From contig NZ_JAUSRN010000014.1 of NCBI RefSeq assembly GCF_030811855.1, positions 1-64,000 on the forward strand: DNA of 64,000 nt. Direction: 5' to 3'. Position numbers and translations under genes: made by a program. The stretch comes from Variovorax paradoxus. Lineage in GTDB: Bacteria > Pseudomonadota > Gammaproteobacteria > Burkholderiales > Burkholderiaceae_C. The notes beneath the pieces were generated by a model. The model saw nothing but the letters and a program-made list of their open reading frames with translations. It was not told the DNA's origin and searched no databases. Shown piece by piece: positions 16,555 to 26,824 of this stretch (its first letter is position 1; each line of letters opens with the position of its first letter).

Positions 16555-17675
16555 CGCGGGATGAGCTGGCAACCAAGATCCGCGGCGGCGAGCACATCCA
16601 GGACCAGGACTTCAAGGGCATGAACTTCGACGGAACGGACCTGCGCGGCGGCACCTTCGGCGCCTGCGATTTCTCCGGCGCGAGCCTGCGCCGGGCGTTG
16701 TTGGCCGAGTCGGTGTTCGATGCCTGCCGCTTCGACGACGCGGTGCTCGACGCCGCCGACCTGCACCACTGCGCTTTCACCCGCTGTGGCCTGCCGCACG
16801 CGAGCCTGCGCTCGGCCGCGATGATGCATGCGGTCTTCACCGAGACGGACCTGCGGGGCGCCGACTTTGCCGAAGCCCGCCTGGTCCAGGCCACCTTTCA
16901 CCAGAGCACGCTCGACGGTGCGAACTTCGAACGCGCCGACCTCACGAAGTCGGTGTTCGGCGAAAGCAGCCTCGCCGGCACACGCTTCGACGACGTGGCG
17001 CTGAACACCACCGTGTATTACCGCGCCGGACTGCGCGGCGCGAGCTTCAGCGGCGCAAGCTTTCACAACGTCATCTTCAGCGAGGCCGCGCTCGCGGGCC
17101 AGGATTTCTCGGCGCAATCGTTTCATCTCTGCCAGTTCATCGACGCCGACCTGGCGGCCTGCAACTTTGCCGGTGCGCGGCTGAGCCAGTGCAACTTCAA
17201 GGGCGCGAGGCTCGAGCGTGCGGTGTTGACGGGCGTGCACGCGCCCCAATGTCTTTTTCCGGAAGCCGACTTGCGCCATGCCGACGCCCGCGGCGGACAT
17301 TTCGACCAGAGCCTGTGGGTCGATGCATGGCTGGACGACGCTGACCTGTCCGGCGCAAGGCTCGAGCAGTGCGTGTTCCACCGCGCGCGCTGCCGGCGAA
17401 CATCGTTCGCGCGCAGCCAGCTGGTGTATGCGGATTTCTCGTACGCCGACCTCAGCGGCGCAGACCTGCGCGGCGCCACCTTCCTGCGAACCCAGACCCA
17501 TCGATCGATACAGGCCGGCAGCCGCTGGAGCGACCGCATCGGCGTGCTCGACAGCGACCCCGCGCTATTCGAGGCTGAGCGCTTTTCGGCGGCACGCTCG
17601 AGCCGGCCGCAGCGCGCGGGCCGCGACACCTTCGGACGGCCGCTGCCTCCCGATGCACCGGACACCGCCCCATGA
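16551..17675 (+). CDS. Pentapeptide-repeat protein of the vgrG cassette
   Basis: This 374-residue protein is almost entirely pentapeptide repeats from residue about 20 to 320, with units such as TDLRG, CDFSG, ADLTK, AGLRG, ASFSG and ADLSG. Its C-terminal 50 residues are Arg-rich and probably disordered. It overlaps both neighbours by 4 bases (ATGA). It is clearly related to the repeat half of the preceding DUF2169 protein, so a duplication is likely. The repeats form a quadrilateral beta-helix; some such proteins mimic DNA, but here the T6SS context makes a structural or adaptor role more likely. Confidence 0.88.
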   Translation: MTRDELATKIRGGEHIQDQDFKGMNFDGTDLRGGTFGACDFSGASLRRALLAESVFDACRFDDAVLDAADLHHCAFTRCGLPHASLRSAAMMHAVFTETDLRGADFAEARLVQATFHQSTLDGANFERADLTKSVFGESSLAGTRFDDVALNTTVYYRAGLRGASFSGASFHNVIFSEAALAGQDFSAQSFHLCQFIDADLAACNFAGARLSQCNFKGARLERAVLTGVHAPQCLFPEADLRHADARGGHFDQSLWVDAWLDDADLSGARLEQCVFHRARCRRTSFARSQLVYADFSYADLSGADLRGATFLRTQTHRSIQAGSRWSDRIGVLDSDPALFEAERFSAARSSRPQRAGRDTFGRPLPPDAPDTAP

Positions 17676-18391
17676 ATCATCACCACCACGCCACCCGCGA
17701 AGCCACCCAGCTCCCATCCCAGGACGACGGCACCGACCGCAATCCCCATGCCGCCGAGATGCGGGCCCTGATGGGCAAGCCGCTGCCCTCCGCCGCAGCC
17801 GCCACGCCTTCCTGGACCGGCAGCGCCTTGGGCACCGTCGTGAAGCAGCTACCGGATGGTGGCTTCATGGTCGAACCTCAGAGCGGCGGCGATCGCTGGC
17901 ACTGCCCGCGCGCTGCGAGCTGCCTGCTCGAGCCCGGCACGGGCGACACCGTGCTGGTGGCCGGGCCGCACCGTGAGAGCCTCTACCTGATCGCCGTCGT
18001 TACGCAGGCGGACGCCAGCCAGTCGCACATCGTGACCGAGGGCGACCTCACGATCCGTTCGCGCCGCGGTCGCATCGCGCTGAACGCGCCCGCGCTGGCG
18101 CTGCAGGCCGAACGCGCGCAGGTCGACATTGCGGACATGGAATACCGGGGTGCCGAGCTGCGCGTGACCATGCTCGTCGCGCGCTTCGTGGGCCGCACGC
18201 TGGAGACCGTGCTCGACCGCCTGAGCGTGCTGACCCGCTCGAGCTTTCGCCTCACCGAAGAAGTCGAGCAGGTGCGGGCGGGCCAGATCGACATGCAGGC
18301 TGCCGAGACCCTGCGCCTGCATGCGAAGAACACCTTCGTCACCAGCAAGGCGCTGGTGAAGGTGGATGCCGAACAGATCCACATGGGCTGA
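17672..18391 (+). CDS. DUF3540 domain T6SS-associated protein
   Basis: A 239-residue protein with a His-rich start (four consecutive His) and a DUF3540 domain (about 50-235). The C-terminal part carries VTEGDLTIRSRRGRIALNAP and later LHAKNTFVTSKALVKVDAEQIHMG, whose repeating polar/aliphatic pattern resembles the beta-prism stem of VgrG. DUF3540 genes are typically found between DUF2169 and DUF4150 genes in T6SS cassettes. Its start overlaps the preceding stop by 4 bases. Function is inferred only from context: a part or adaptor of the spike. Confidence 0.85.
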   Translation: MNHHHHATREATQLPSQDDGTDRNPHAAEMRALMGKPLPSAAAATPSWTGSALGTVVKQLPDGGFMVEPQSGGDRWHCPRAASCLLEPGTGDTVLVAGPHRESLYLIAVVTQADASQSHIVTEGDLTIRSRRGRIALNAPALALQAERAQVDIADMEYRGAELRVTMLVARFVGRTLETVLDRLSVLTRSSFRLTEEVEQVRAGQIDMQAAETLRLHAKNTFVTSKALVKVDAEQIHMG

Positions 18392-18414
18392 TCAAGAAAA
18401 GAAGGAGCATCAAC

Positions 18415-18801
18415 ATGTTTGCCAATGCACAGATGATGGGCATGGACCTCGCGTTTCCGGACGTTTGCAAGACGCCGCCCGCGGTCCCCATCCCCTACCC
18501 CAACTTCGCGCTCGGGCCCACGGCCATTCCCAACGCTTGGAACATCCTCTACGGTGGCACCCCGGTCCACAACATGGCCACCACCACGCCCATCACCAAC
18601 GGCGACAACTCGGGCGTGCTGATGGGCGTGGTGTCGCAGACGGTGATGGGGCCTTCGCGGCACATCACCGGCGCATTCACCGTGCTGCTCAAGGGCACGC
18701 CCTGCACGCGCATGACCAGCCTGTCGGTGCAGAACCGCTGCAACATCGTGGGCATGCGCATCGTGCCCAGCCAGTTCAAGGTGCTGGTGCTCGCGGCCTG
18801 A
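18415..18801 (+). CDS. DUF4150 PAAR-like protein (type VI spike tip)
   Basis: A 128-residue single-domain DUF4150 (PAAR-like) protein. It contains KTPPAVPIPYPNFA near the start and VLLKGTPCTRMTSL in the middle, both usual for the family, with Cys37-type ligands replaced by the DUF4150 pattern. PAAR-like proteins cap the VgrG trimer and often carry fused toxins; here there is no C-terminal extension, so any effector must be encoded elsewhere or be another cassette member. An AAGGAG ribosome site precedes the ATG. It ends the operon, only 9 bases from the convergent TTT binding-protein gene. Confidence 0.9.
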   Translation: MFANAQMMGMDLAFPDVCKTPPAVPIPYPNFALGPTAIPNAWNILYGGTPVHNMATTTPITNGDNSGVLMGVVSQTVMGPSRHITGAFTVLLKGTPCTRMTSLSVQNRCNIVGMRIVPSQFKVLVLAA

Positions 18802-18810
18802 GCTTTTCTC

Positions 18811-19794
18811 TTATTCCGCCTTCACGCCCGCCGTGCGGATCACCTTCGCCCACTTGGCGGTTTCGGCGGCAATGAAGGCATCGAACTCCTCCGGCGTGCT
18901 GCCTGCCGGGAACGTGCCCATGGCATCGAGCTTGGCGCGCGTCTCGTCGCTCTTGATGATGCGCGACACCTCTTCCGACATGCGCTTGACGATGTCCCGC
19001 GGCGTGCCGGCCGGCGCCAGCATGCCCGCCCAGGTGCTGCCGGTGAAGCCCGCGAAACCCTGCTCGATGAAGGTCGGCACATCGGGCAGTGCGGGCAGGC
19101 GCTTGTCGCCCGCCACGCCGATGAGGCGCACCTTGCCGGCCTTGGCCTGGTTGATGAGGCCGGTCGGCGCATCGAAGAATAGCTGGATCTGCCCTCCCAT
19201 CAAGTCGGTCAGCGCAGGCACCGCACCACGGTATGGGATGTGGATCATGTAGGTCCGCGTGAGCGACTTCCACAGCTCGGTCGTCAGGTGTGCGGCCGAG
19301 CCGTTGCCCGACGAGCCAAAGCTCACCTTGCCGGGGTTCGCGCGCGCATAGTCGATGAGCTCGCGCGCGGTCTTGAATGGCGCATCGACATTGACCGCCG
19401 CCAAGAGCGGCGACACGCCCATGAGCGAAACGCCCTTCAGGTCTTTCTGCGGGTCGTAGGGCAGCTTGGGGTACAGCGTGGTATTGGCCGCATAGGCCGC
19501 AATGACGACCCCGAAGGTCGAGCCATCGGGTGCCGCCTTGGCGATGACATCGACACCGATCAGGCTGTTGGCGCCGGGCTTGTTGTCGACGAGCACCGGT
19601 TGACCCAGCTTTGTCTGCAGGCCAACCTGCACCAGCCGCGCCATCTGGTCGGTGAAGCCGCCCGGCGTGTAGGGCACGATGATGCGGATCGGTTTGTTGG
19701 GCCAGGTGCTTTGGGCCAGTGCGGGCAGTGGAATGCTTGCGGCCGCAACGGCGGCAAGGGTGAATCGGCGGCGTGAAATTCGGGCCTGCGGCAT
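18811..19794 (-). CDS. Tripartite tricarboxylate transporter substrate-binding protein (Bug family)
   Basis: A 327-residue periplasmic binding protein with a Tat-like signal (SRRRFTLAAVAAASIPLPALAQ region, cleavage after ALA near residue 27). The mature part starts with WPNKPIRIIVPYTPGG, the hallmark of Bug/TctC proteins, and has DLMGGQIQLFFD and the GVAGDKRLPALPDVPT segment. No membrane partner (TctA/TctB) is encoded nearby, which is common for the many solitary Bug genes of Comamonadaceae. The ligand, probably a carboxylate, cannot be read from sequence. It is convergent with the DUF4150 gene. Confidence 0.92.
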   Translation of the reverse strand: MPQARISRRRFTLAAVAAASIPLPALAQSTWPNKPIRIIVPYTPGGFTDQMARLVQVGLQTKLGQPVLVDNKPGANSLIGVDVIAKAAPDGSTFGVVIAAYAANTTLYPKLPYDPQKDLKGVSLMGVSPLLAAVNVDAPFKTARELIDYARANPGKVSFGSSGNGSAAHLTTELWKSLTRTYMIHIPYRGAVPALTDLMGGQIQLFFDAPTGLINQAKAGKVRLIGVAGDKRLPALPDVPTFIEQGFAGFTGSTWAGMLAPAGTPRDIVKRMSEEVSRIIKSDETRAKLDAMGTFPAGSTPEEFDAFIAAETAKWAKVIRTAGVKAE

Positions 19795-19882
19795 GGGACG
19801 GCTTTCTGGAGAGCAAGAATGACCCGGCCATTCTCGAAGCCGCTGCGCGCGCGCAGCCTCAGGGTTTGCCCCGCCGGAAAAT

Positions 19883-20956
19883 TCAGAGCGGCAGAACGTC
19901 TCGCGTCCGGCCGGTCGCAAGCCAGCCCTCGAACTCATCCGAAAGCCGCTCTGCCTCGCGCACGGCCCTGCTCCATGCGCCGATGCGCGCCTGCGGATCT
20001 TTCGCAAAATGGATGAAGTCCTTGCGGTCGGGCAGCTTGCCGTTGGGCAGCGAGCGCACCCAGTCGGGGTCGGGCGCGAGCACCACCATTCGATCGAGAA
20101 AGCCGGTGGACTTGTGGCGCCAGCGCAGGCCCTTGTCGAGCCAGCCGGGCACCACCGCCCGCTGGAAGTGCGGGTACAGCACGATGCCTTCGTCGGCCGG
20201 CTGATAGTCGAGGTGCAGGTGGTAGTCGGTGATGCCGCCGTCCCAATACGCTCCGCGCGGCGCACCGGGAATGTCGTGCACCGCGGCCAGAAGGAACGGA
20301 ATCGAACATGACGCCTGCAGCACCAGGTTGAAGTTCTCTTCACTCAGCGCATGCTGGCGCGTGCGGAAATCCTTTGTGCCGAAAGGCAGGGCCGCGCCGG
20401 GCGTGGAGAACACGCAGCGTTCGAGCCATGCGCCCAGGCCCTTGCGGTACAGGCTGTTGGTGGCAAAGGCACCCAGGTAGCCGAAGGGCGTGCGCGCCCT
20501 GCCCTCGCGGCCGAGGATGTGGCGCCCGCGCGAAGTCACCACATGCAGGCGATAGCGCGAATGGTTCAGCACCTCGCCAATGCGTCCGCCGTAGAAGTCG
20601 ACAAGGCTCTCGGCAAAGCGCTCGCTCAGCTGCTTCGGGCTGAGCCGCTTCTGCCCAGGCGGCACGTCGAACTGCTGGCGCACATAGTCATACTCGAAAC
20701 GCTCGAAGGCTTTCTGCGGATCGGACAGGCAGGCGGTAGCAAGCCGCCATGCTCCAATCGATGCGCCGACCAGATGAACCGGCTGGCTCGACTGCGCGAG
20801 CCAGCGTCCGAAGACGAAACGGTCGAGCGGCCCGAGCACAAGGCCCTTCGGCCCACCTGCCGCGCCGGGAATGGTGCGCACGTCCTGCGGACGCAGTCCG
20901 TGCGCTTCGATGTGCTTGCGGGATGCGGGGCCGGCGTAGATGCGCAGGGCTTTCAT
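19883..20956 (-). CDS. Patatin-like phospholipase family protein
   Basis: The 357-residue protein has the patatin catalytic dyad: an oxyanion loop GAAGGPKG (31-38), the nucleophile elbow GASIG (Ser66), and the Asp in YWDGGITDYH. It likely hydrolyses acyl esters or phospholipids. There is no signal peptide or membrane helix, so it is probably cytoplasmic. The start at 20956 is the first ATG compatible with the family. It lies 4 bases after vapC and may be transcribed with the toxin-antitoxin pair, but a functional link is not evident. Confidence 0.88.
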   Translation of the reverse strand: MKALRIYAGPASRKHIEAHGLRPQDVRTIPGAAGGPKGLVLGPLDRFVFGRWLAQSSQPVHLVGASIGAWRLATACLSDPQKAFERFEYDYVRQQFDVPPGQKRLSPKQLSERFAESLVDFYGGRIGEVLNHSRYRLHVVTSRGRHILGREGRARTPFGYLGAFATNSLYRKGLGAWLERCVFSTPGAALPFGTKDFRTRQHALSEENFNLVLQASCSIPFLLAAVHDIPGAPRGAYWDGGITDYHLHLDYQPADEGIVLYPHFQRAVVPGWLDKGLRWRHKSTGFLDRMVVLAPDPDWVRSLPNGKLPDRKDFIHFAKDPQARIGAWSRAVREAERLSDEFEGWLATGRTRDVLPL

Positions 20957-20960
20957 TTCC

Positions 20961-21374
20961 TCATGCCGCGCTTGATTCAAACGGGTTGAAGACTTCAACA
21001 CCGAAACCGGCGAAGTCGCCGACGTTGCGCGTCACGACCGTCAGTGCATGCTGTTTCGCCGTCGCGGCAATCATTGCGTCTTCGTACAGCGTGTTCGAGT
21101 TGCGGTGCATCAGCCTGGCCCACAGCCTGAACGTTTCCGCATCCATGGGCAGGACGTTGTACGAGCCGGCAACCAAGGCCGCCCATTGCTCGATCTCATC
21201 GGCCTTGGCTGCATCCTGTTCACGCGTGATCTCGATGCCGGCCTGGATTTCGCCGATTGTCACCGCGGAAAGATGCAGGTTGCTGTCGGCAATGGGCGCA
21301 AGCCATGCGACGACCGCGCCGTGCGGACGAGGCCGGCGCAGTTCCGAGATGACGTTGGTGTCCAGCAGGTACAT
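20961..21374 (-). CDS. vapC: VapC-type PIN-domain ribonuclease toxin
   Basis: A 137-residue PIN-domain protein. The first conserved acid is in YLLDTNVISEL (Asp5), the next is in the TIGEIQAGI segment (Glu), and the last pair is in LYEDAMIAATA and VTRNVGDF. Proteins of this type cut RNA, often tRNA, and are held inactive by a partner antitoxin. The ATG at 21374 fits the family start exactly. It is 10 bases behind the antitoxin gene, in the usual antitoxin-first order. Confidence 0.93.
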   Translation of the reverse strand: MYLLDTNVISELRRPRPHGAVVAWLAPIADSNLHLSAVTIGEIQAGIEITREQDAAKADEIEQWAALVAGSYNVLPMDAETFRLWARLMHRNSNTLYEDAMIAATAKQHALTVVTRNVGDFAGFGVEVFNPFESSAA

Positions 21375-21384
21375 ACCACCGGCC

Positions 21385-21642
21385 TCAGCGGATCGGGTTG
21401 ATGCGCCGCCGGCGTGCCGCGCCGCGCTGCGGAACGAGAAACTCGGTGCGTGCCTCGGCCGAGAGCAGCAATTCCTTGAGGGAGGGCTTGGCCGTAGCAT
21501 GCAATCGCCGCCACTCTTCCGCCGGCACCAGCACAGCGGCCTCGGCCCCCCGCTTGGTGACCATTTGCGGCCCGTCTGCGAGACAAGCCTCAAGAAACTC
21601 GCTGAAACGCGCCTTGGCGTCTTGCACGGGCCAGGTTTTCAT
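21385..21642 (-). CDS. Phd/YefM family antitoxin
   Basis: An 85-residue antitoxin. Its first 50 residues (VQDAKARFSEFLEACLADGPQMVTKRG, written here as a region rather than a motif: residues 6-32) have the Phd/YefM DNA-binding fold. The C-terminal half, with PSLKELLLS and an Arg-rich end, would wrap around VapC. It is the first gene of the pair and probably represses it by binding the direct repeats at 21658-21693, immediately upstream. Phd-type antitoxins paired with PIN toxins are common. Confidence 0.9.
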   Translation of the reverse strand: MKTWPVQDAKARFSEFLEACLADGPQMVTKRGAEAAVLVPAEEWRRLHATAKPSLKELLLSAEARTEFLVPQRGAARRRRINPIR

Positions 21643-21657
21643 TTGAGCCGCCTTGTC

Positions 21658-21693
21658 TGACTAGTGTTCTGACTAGTGTTCTGACTAGTTTAA
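21658..21693 (-). promoter_or_regulatory. Triple direct-repeat operator of the toxin-antitoxin operon
   Basis: TGACTAGTGTTC occurs at 21658-21669 and 21670-21681, and a degenerate third copy TGACTAGTTTAA follows at 21682-21693. Each unit contains the palindrome ACTAGT, spaced exactly 12 bp. The array starts 16 bases upstream of the antitoxin ATG and fills most of the 77-bp gap after tex. This is what a cooperative Phd-type autoregulatory site looks like. A -35-like TTGCAG lies just upstream on the minus strand. Confidence 0.75.
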
Positions 21694-21719
21694 CAGGCCG
21701 GCTGCAAATATGCCCACAC

Positions 21720-24098
<2,379 letters not shown>

Positions 24099-24219
24099 GT
24101 CGGAGGGGATCCCTGGAACTGGCGACGCCGCTCGGACGCCTTGCGGATAAAGCCGGGAAGTTTGCCATAGGGTGCGGCCACTCCAACAGCAGCCGGGGCA
24201 CTGCGGAAGCGCTCGGCCT

Positions 24220-24275
24220 TAGTGGTAAACCACTATGGGTCAAATTGGTTGGCCACGCACAATGTGGTCCAACCA
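24220..24275. promoter_or_regulatory. Operator region upstream of the FadR-type regulator
   Basis: TAGTGGTAAACCACTA (24220-24235) is a perfect inverted repeat with 7-bp arms. A second, imperfect one pairs TGGTTGGCCAC (24246-24256) with GTGGTCCAACCA (24264-24275). Both contain the TGGT...ACCA core bound by many FadR-subfamily GntR regulators. They lie 13-68 bases before the regulator's ATG and so suggest autoregulation and control of the sugar-acid genes. The rest of the 189-bp gap between tex and this gene shows nothing else. Confidence 0.65.
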
Positions 24276-24287
24276 CTTTGAAACGCC

Positions 24288-25025
24288 ATGGCACTCAAGC
24301 TCATCCATCCCTCTTCCGCGACGATGTCGAAAATCGGCCAACCTCAGATGGAGAAGCCGTACCAACGCCTGGCGGCCAATATTTTCGAATTGGTCAAACA
24401 GGGTGAGTTTTTGGTTGGCCAGAGACTGCCGTCCGAAAGAGCATTGGCGGAGCGCTTCGACGTCAGCCGCACCTCGGTGCGCGAGGCCATCATTGCGCTG
24501 GAGCTACAGGGCGTGGTCGAGGTGCGCGGCGGCTCGGGCATCTACATCTGCCAGGCGCAGGACGCGCCAACGCGGCTGCCGGTGGTCCAGGAAACCGGCG
24601 CCGGGCCTTTCGAGTTGCTGCGTGCGCGCTGCCTGATCGAATCCGAGATCGCATCGCTGGCGGCCACCACGCGCAAGGACGCCGACCTGGACAAGATGTT
24701 CGGCGCGCTTGCCACCATGCGCGAGCAGATGCACGACAAGGAAGCCAACGAGGCGGCCGACCGCATGTACCACCTGCACATCGCCGAATCCACCGGCAAC
24801 AGCGTGCTGCTGCAAACGGTGACGAACCTCTGGGATCAAGCGAAGGGCCCGATCTGGACCCAGATCGAGCAGCACTTTCATTCGCCCGACCTGCGCCTGA
24901 AGTCGCAGGACGACCACCAGCGCATCTTTGCCGCGATCGTCTCGGGCGACGCCGATGCCGCACGGCTGGCCATGCGGGCGCACCTGGAACGCGTCATCGG
25001 CGAGTTCGCCCAGAGCTGGCGCTAG
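24288..25025 (+). CDS. FadR-type GntR transcription regulator of the sugar-acid locus
   Basis: A 245-residue regulator. The N-terminal winged helix (about 25-90) includes LPSERALAERFDVSRTSVREAI and the wing VEVRGGSGIYI. The C-terminal FadC/FCD-type ligand domain (about 105-240) carries the metal-binding pattern with HLHIAE and DHQRIF-A and ends in ARLAMRAHLERV. In-frame ATGs at 24324 and 24348 are alternative starts. It precedes the transport and catabolic genes on the same strand and probably represses them until a sugar acid binds. Its closest described relatives are UxuR/ExuR-like regulators. Confidence 0.9.
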   Translation: MALKLIHPSSATMSKIGQPQMEKPYQRLAANIFELVKQGEFLVGQRLPSERALAERFDVSRTSVREAIIALELQGVVEVRGGSGIYICQAQDAPTRLPVVQETGAGPFELLRARCLIESEIASLAATTRKDADLDKMFGALATMREQMHDKEANEAADRMYHLHIAESTGNSVLLQTVTNLWDQAKGPIWTQIEQHFHSPDLRLKSQDDHQRIFAAIVSGDADAARLAMRAHLERVIGEFAQSWR

Positions 25026-25097
25026 CCCCCGCCCCGCAGCGTCTGCCGCGGCGATGCGCGGCGGCGCTTCACCCTCGAAAAGACGGAGACACAACCC

Positions 25098-25928
25098 ATG
25101 AAGCCCATCCTCGCCCGCGGCCTGACCGCACTGTTGCTTGCCGGCATCTTCGGCAGCACGCATGCGCAAGAGCCGCCCGCGGCCGGCGCGAGCCCACGCA
25201 TCGATGCCATCCGCAAGGCCGGCGAGCTGCGCGTCGGCGTGCTGCAGAACGCGCCCTGGCTGATCGAGAACACCACCGGCAACGGCGAGCCCTGGAGTGG
25301 CCCGGCATGGCTACTGGCCAAGGAGTACGCCCGCCTGCTCGGCGTCAAGCTCAGCACGGTGCCGGTGTCGCACGAGACCAAAGTGCCGGTGCTGGCGTCG
25401 AACCAGGTCGACATGACCATCAGCCCGCTGGGCGAAACGCCGGAGCGGCTGAAGGTGGTCGATTTCGTCGCCTACTCCACCACCAGCGTGTGTATGTTCG
25501 GCCGTGCCGACAACGCCAAGCTGGCCAAGGCCACTTCGGTCGACGACCTCAACCGGCCCGAGGTGACCATCGCCTACTTCACCGGCGGCGCCGAGGAAGG
25601 CTGGGTCAAGGAGCGCTTCCCCAAGGCCAAGCTGCGCGCCGTCGCCAGTTCCGGCGCCACGGCCCCGGTCGAAGAAATCATGGCGCGCCGCGCCGACGCG
25701 GCCCCGATCAACCGCGTGCCCTGGGTCGGGCTGCAGCAGAAGGTCAAGGGCCTGGCCGTCCTGCCCAAGGAAAACAACTGCCAAGGTAGTACCGAGAAGG
25801 CCTCGCCGGTCGGCCTGGCCGTCGACAAGAACCAGCCCGCCTACCTCGACTGGCTGCGGCAGGTGGCAAAGGCCCGGAAGGCGCAGCTCGATGCCGACGA
25901 GGCCCGCGTCATCGGCGCACTGAAATAA
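25098..25928 (+). CDS. ABC transporter substrate-binding protein (polar amino acid family), copy 1
   Basis: A 276-residue periplasmic binding protein of the PAAT (SBP_bac_3) type. A signal peptide (cleavage after THA at about residue 23) is followed by RIDAIRKAGELRVGVLQNAPW, the domain start (residues 34-54 region). Two Cys, in TSVCMFGR and ENNCQGS, could form a disulfide. It is paralogous to the next gene, with about half of the residues identical by eye. It belongs to an ABC system with the two permeases and ATPase downstream; the neighbours suggest that the ligand is a sugar acid rather than an amino acid. Confidence 0.88.
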   Translation: MKPILARGLTALLLAGIFGSTHAQEPPAAGASPRIDAIRKAGELRVGVLQNAPWLIENTTGNGEPWSGPAWLLAKEYARLLGVKLSTVPVSHETKVPVLASNQVDMTISPLGETPERLKVVDFVAYSTTSVCMFGRADNAKLAKATSVDDLNRPEVTIAYFTGGAEEGWVKERFPKAKLRAVASSGATAPVEEIMARRADAAPINRVPWVGLQQKVKGLAVLPKENNCQGSTEKASPVGLAVDKNQPAYLDWLRQVAKARKAQLDADEARVIGALK

Positions 25929-25965
25929 GCAAGTCGCACATCAGCCCCAAAAGCAGGAGACCCTC

Positions 25966-26820
25966 ATGTCACACATCCCCAGCACCTTCTTCGGCCGTAA
26001 GCTGGCCAGCGCAGCACTCGCCGCCGCCCTGGCCGGCGCTTGCGTGGGCGCGTCGGCCCAAACCCCGCCGGCACCCGGCGCGAGTCCGCGCGTGGACGCC
26101 ATTCGCAAGGCCGGCGTGCTGCGCGTGGGCGTGGTCAACAACCCGCCCTGGCTGGCGCAGAACACGGCCGGCGATGGCGAGCCGTGGTCCGGCCCGTCGT
26201 GGACGCTGGGCAAGGAATTCGCCAAGCTCTTGGGCGTGAAGGTGGAGCCCGTGGCGGTGAGCCACGAAACCAAGGTGCCCGCGCTCACGGCCAACCAGAT
26301 GGACATCATGATCGGGCCGCTGAACGAGACGGCCGAGCGCGCCAAGATCATCGACTTCGTCACCTTCTCCAGCACTGGCGTGTGCATGTTCGGCCGCGCC
26401 GACAACCCGAAGTTCACCGGTGCGCGCTCCCTCGAGGACTTCAACAAGCCCGAGATCACCATGGCGTATTTCTCGGGCGCGGGCGAGGAGCCGCTGGTGC
26501 GCCAGCAGTTCTCCAAGGCCAAACTGCGCGGCGTTGCCAACTCTGGCTCGGTCGCTCCCATCGAAGAGGTGTTGGCCGGCCGCTCCGACGTGGCGCCGCT
26601 CAACCGCATGCTGTGGCCCAACATCAGCAAGAAGGTGAAGGGCTTGGCCGTGTTCCCCAAGGAAAACGACTGCCAGGACAGCAAGATCTTCCAGATCCAG
26701 ACCGGCATGGGTGTGGCAAAGGAACAGCAGGTGTACCTCGACTGGCTGCGCGCTGTGGCCCAGCGCATGCAGCCCGCGCTGAGCGAAGAAGAGCGCCGCA
26801 TGACGCAGAACCTGAAGTAA
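25966..26820 (+). CDS. ABC transporter substrate-binding protein (polar amino acid family), copy 2
   Basis: A 284-residue paralogue of the preceding protein. It has a signal peptide ending near GASAQ (residue 31 or so), RVDAIRKAGVLRVGVVNNPPW as the domain start, and the two shared Cys in TGVCMFGR and ENDCQDS. The two differ clearly in the ligand-lobe segment (NETAERAKIID versus GETPERLKVVD) and in the C-terminal tail. So this is an old duplication, not an assembly artefact. They may bind related ligands, such as epimeric sugar acids, for the same transporter. Confidence 0.88.
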   Translation: MSHIPSTFFGRKLASAALAAALAGACVGASAQTPPAPGASPRVDAIRKAGVLRVGVVNNPPWLAQNTAGDGEPWSGPSWTLGKEFAKLLGVKVEPVAVSHETKVPALTANQMDIMIGPLNETAERAKIIDFVTFSSTGVCMFGRADNPKFTGARSLEDFNKPEITMAYFSGAGEEPLVRQQFSKAKLRGVANSGSVAPIEEVLAGRSDVAPLNRMLWPNISKKVKGLAVFPKENDCQDSKIFQIQTGMGVAKEQQVYLDWLRAVAQRMQPALSEEERRMTQNLK

Positions 26821-26824
26821 CGCC

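Noticed and set aside
25098..26820. Tandem binding proteins as an assembly duplication
   Set aside because: They differ throughout at the protein level and in their signal peptides, so they are true paralogues.
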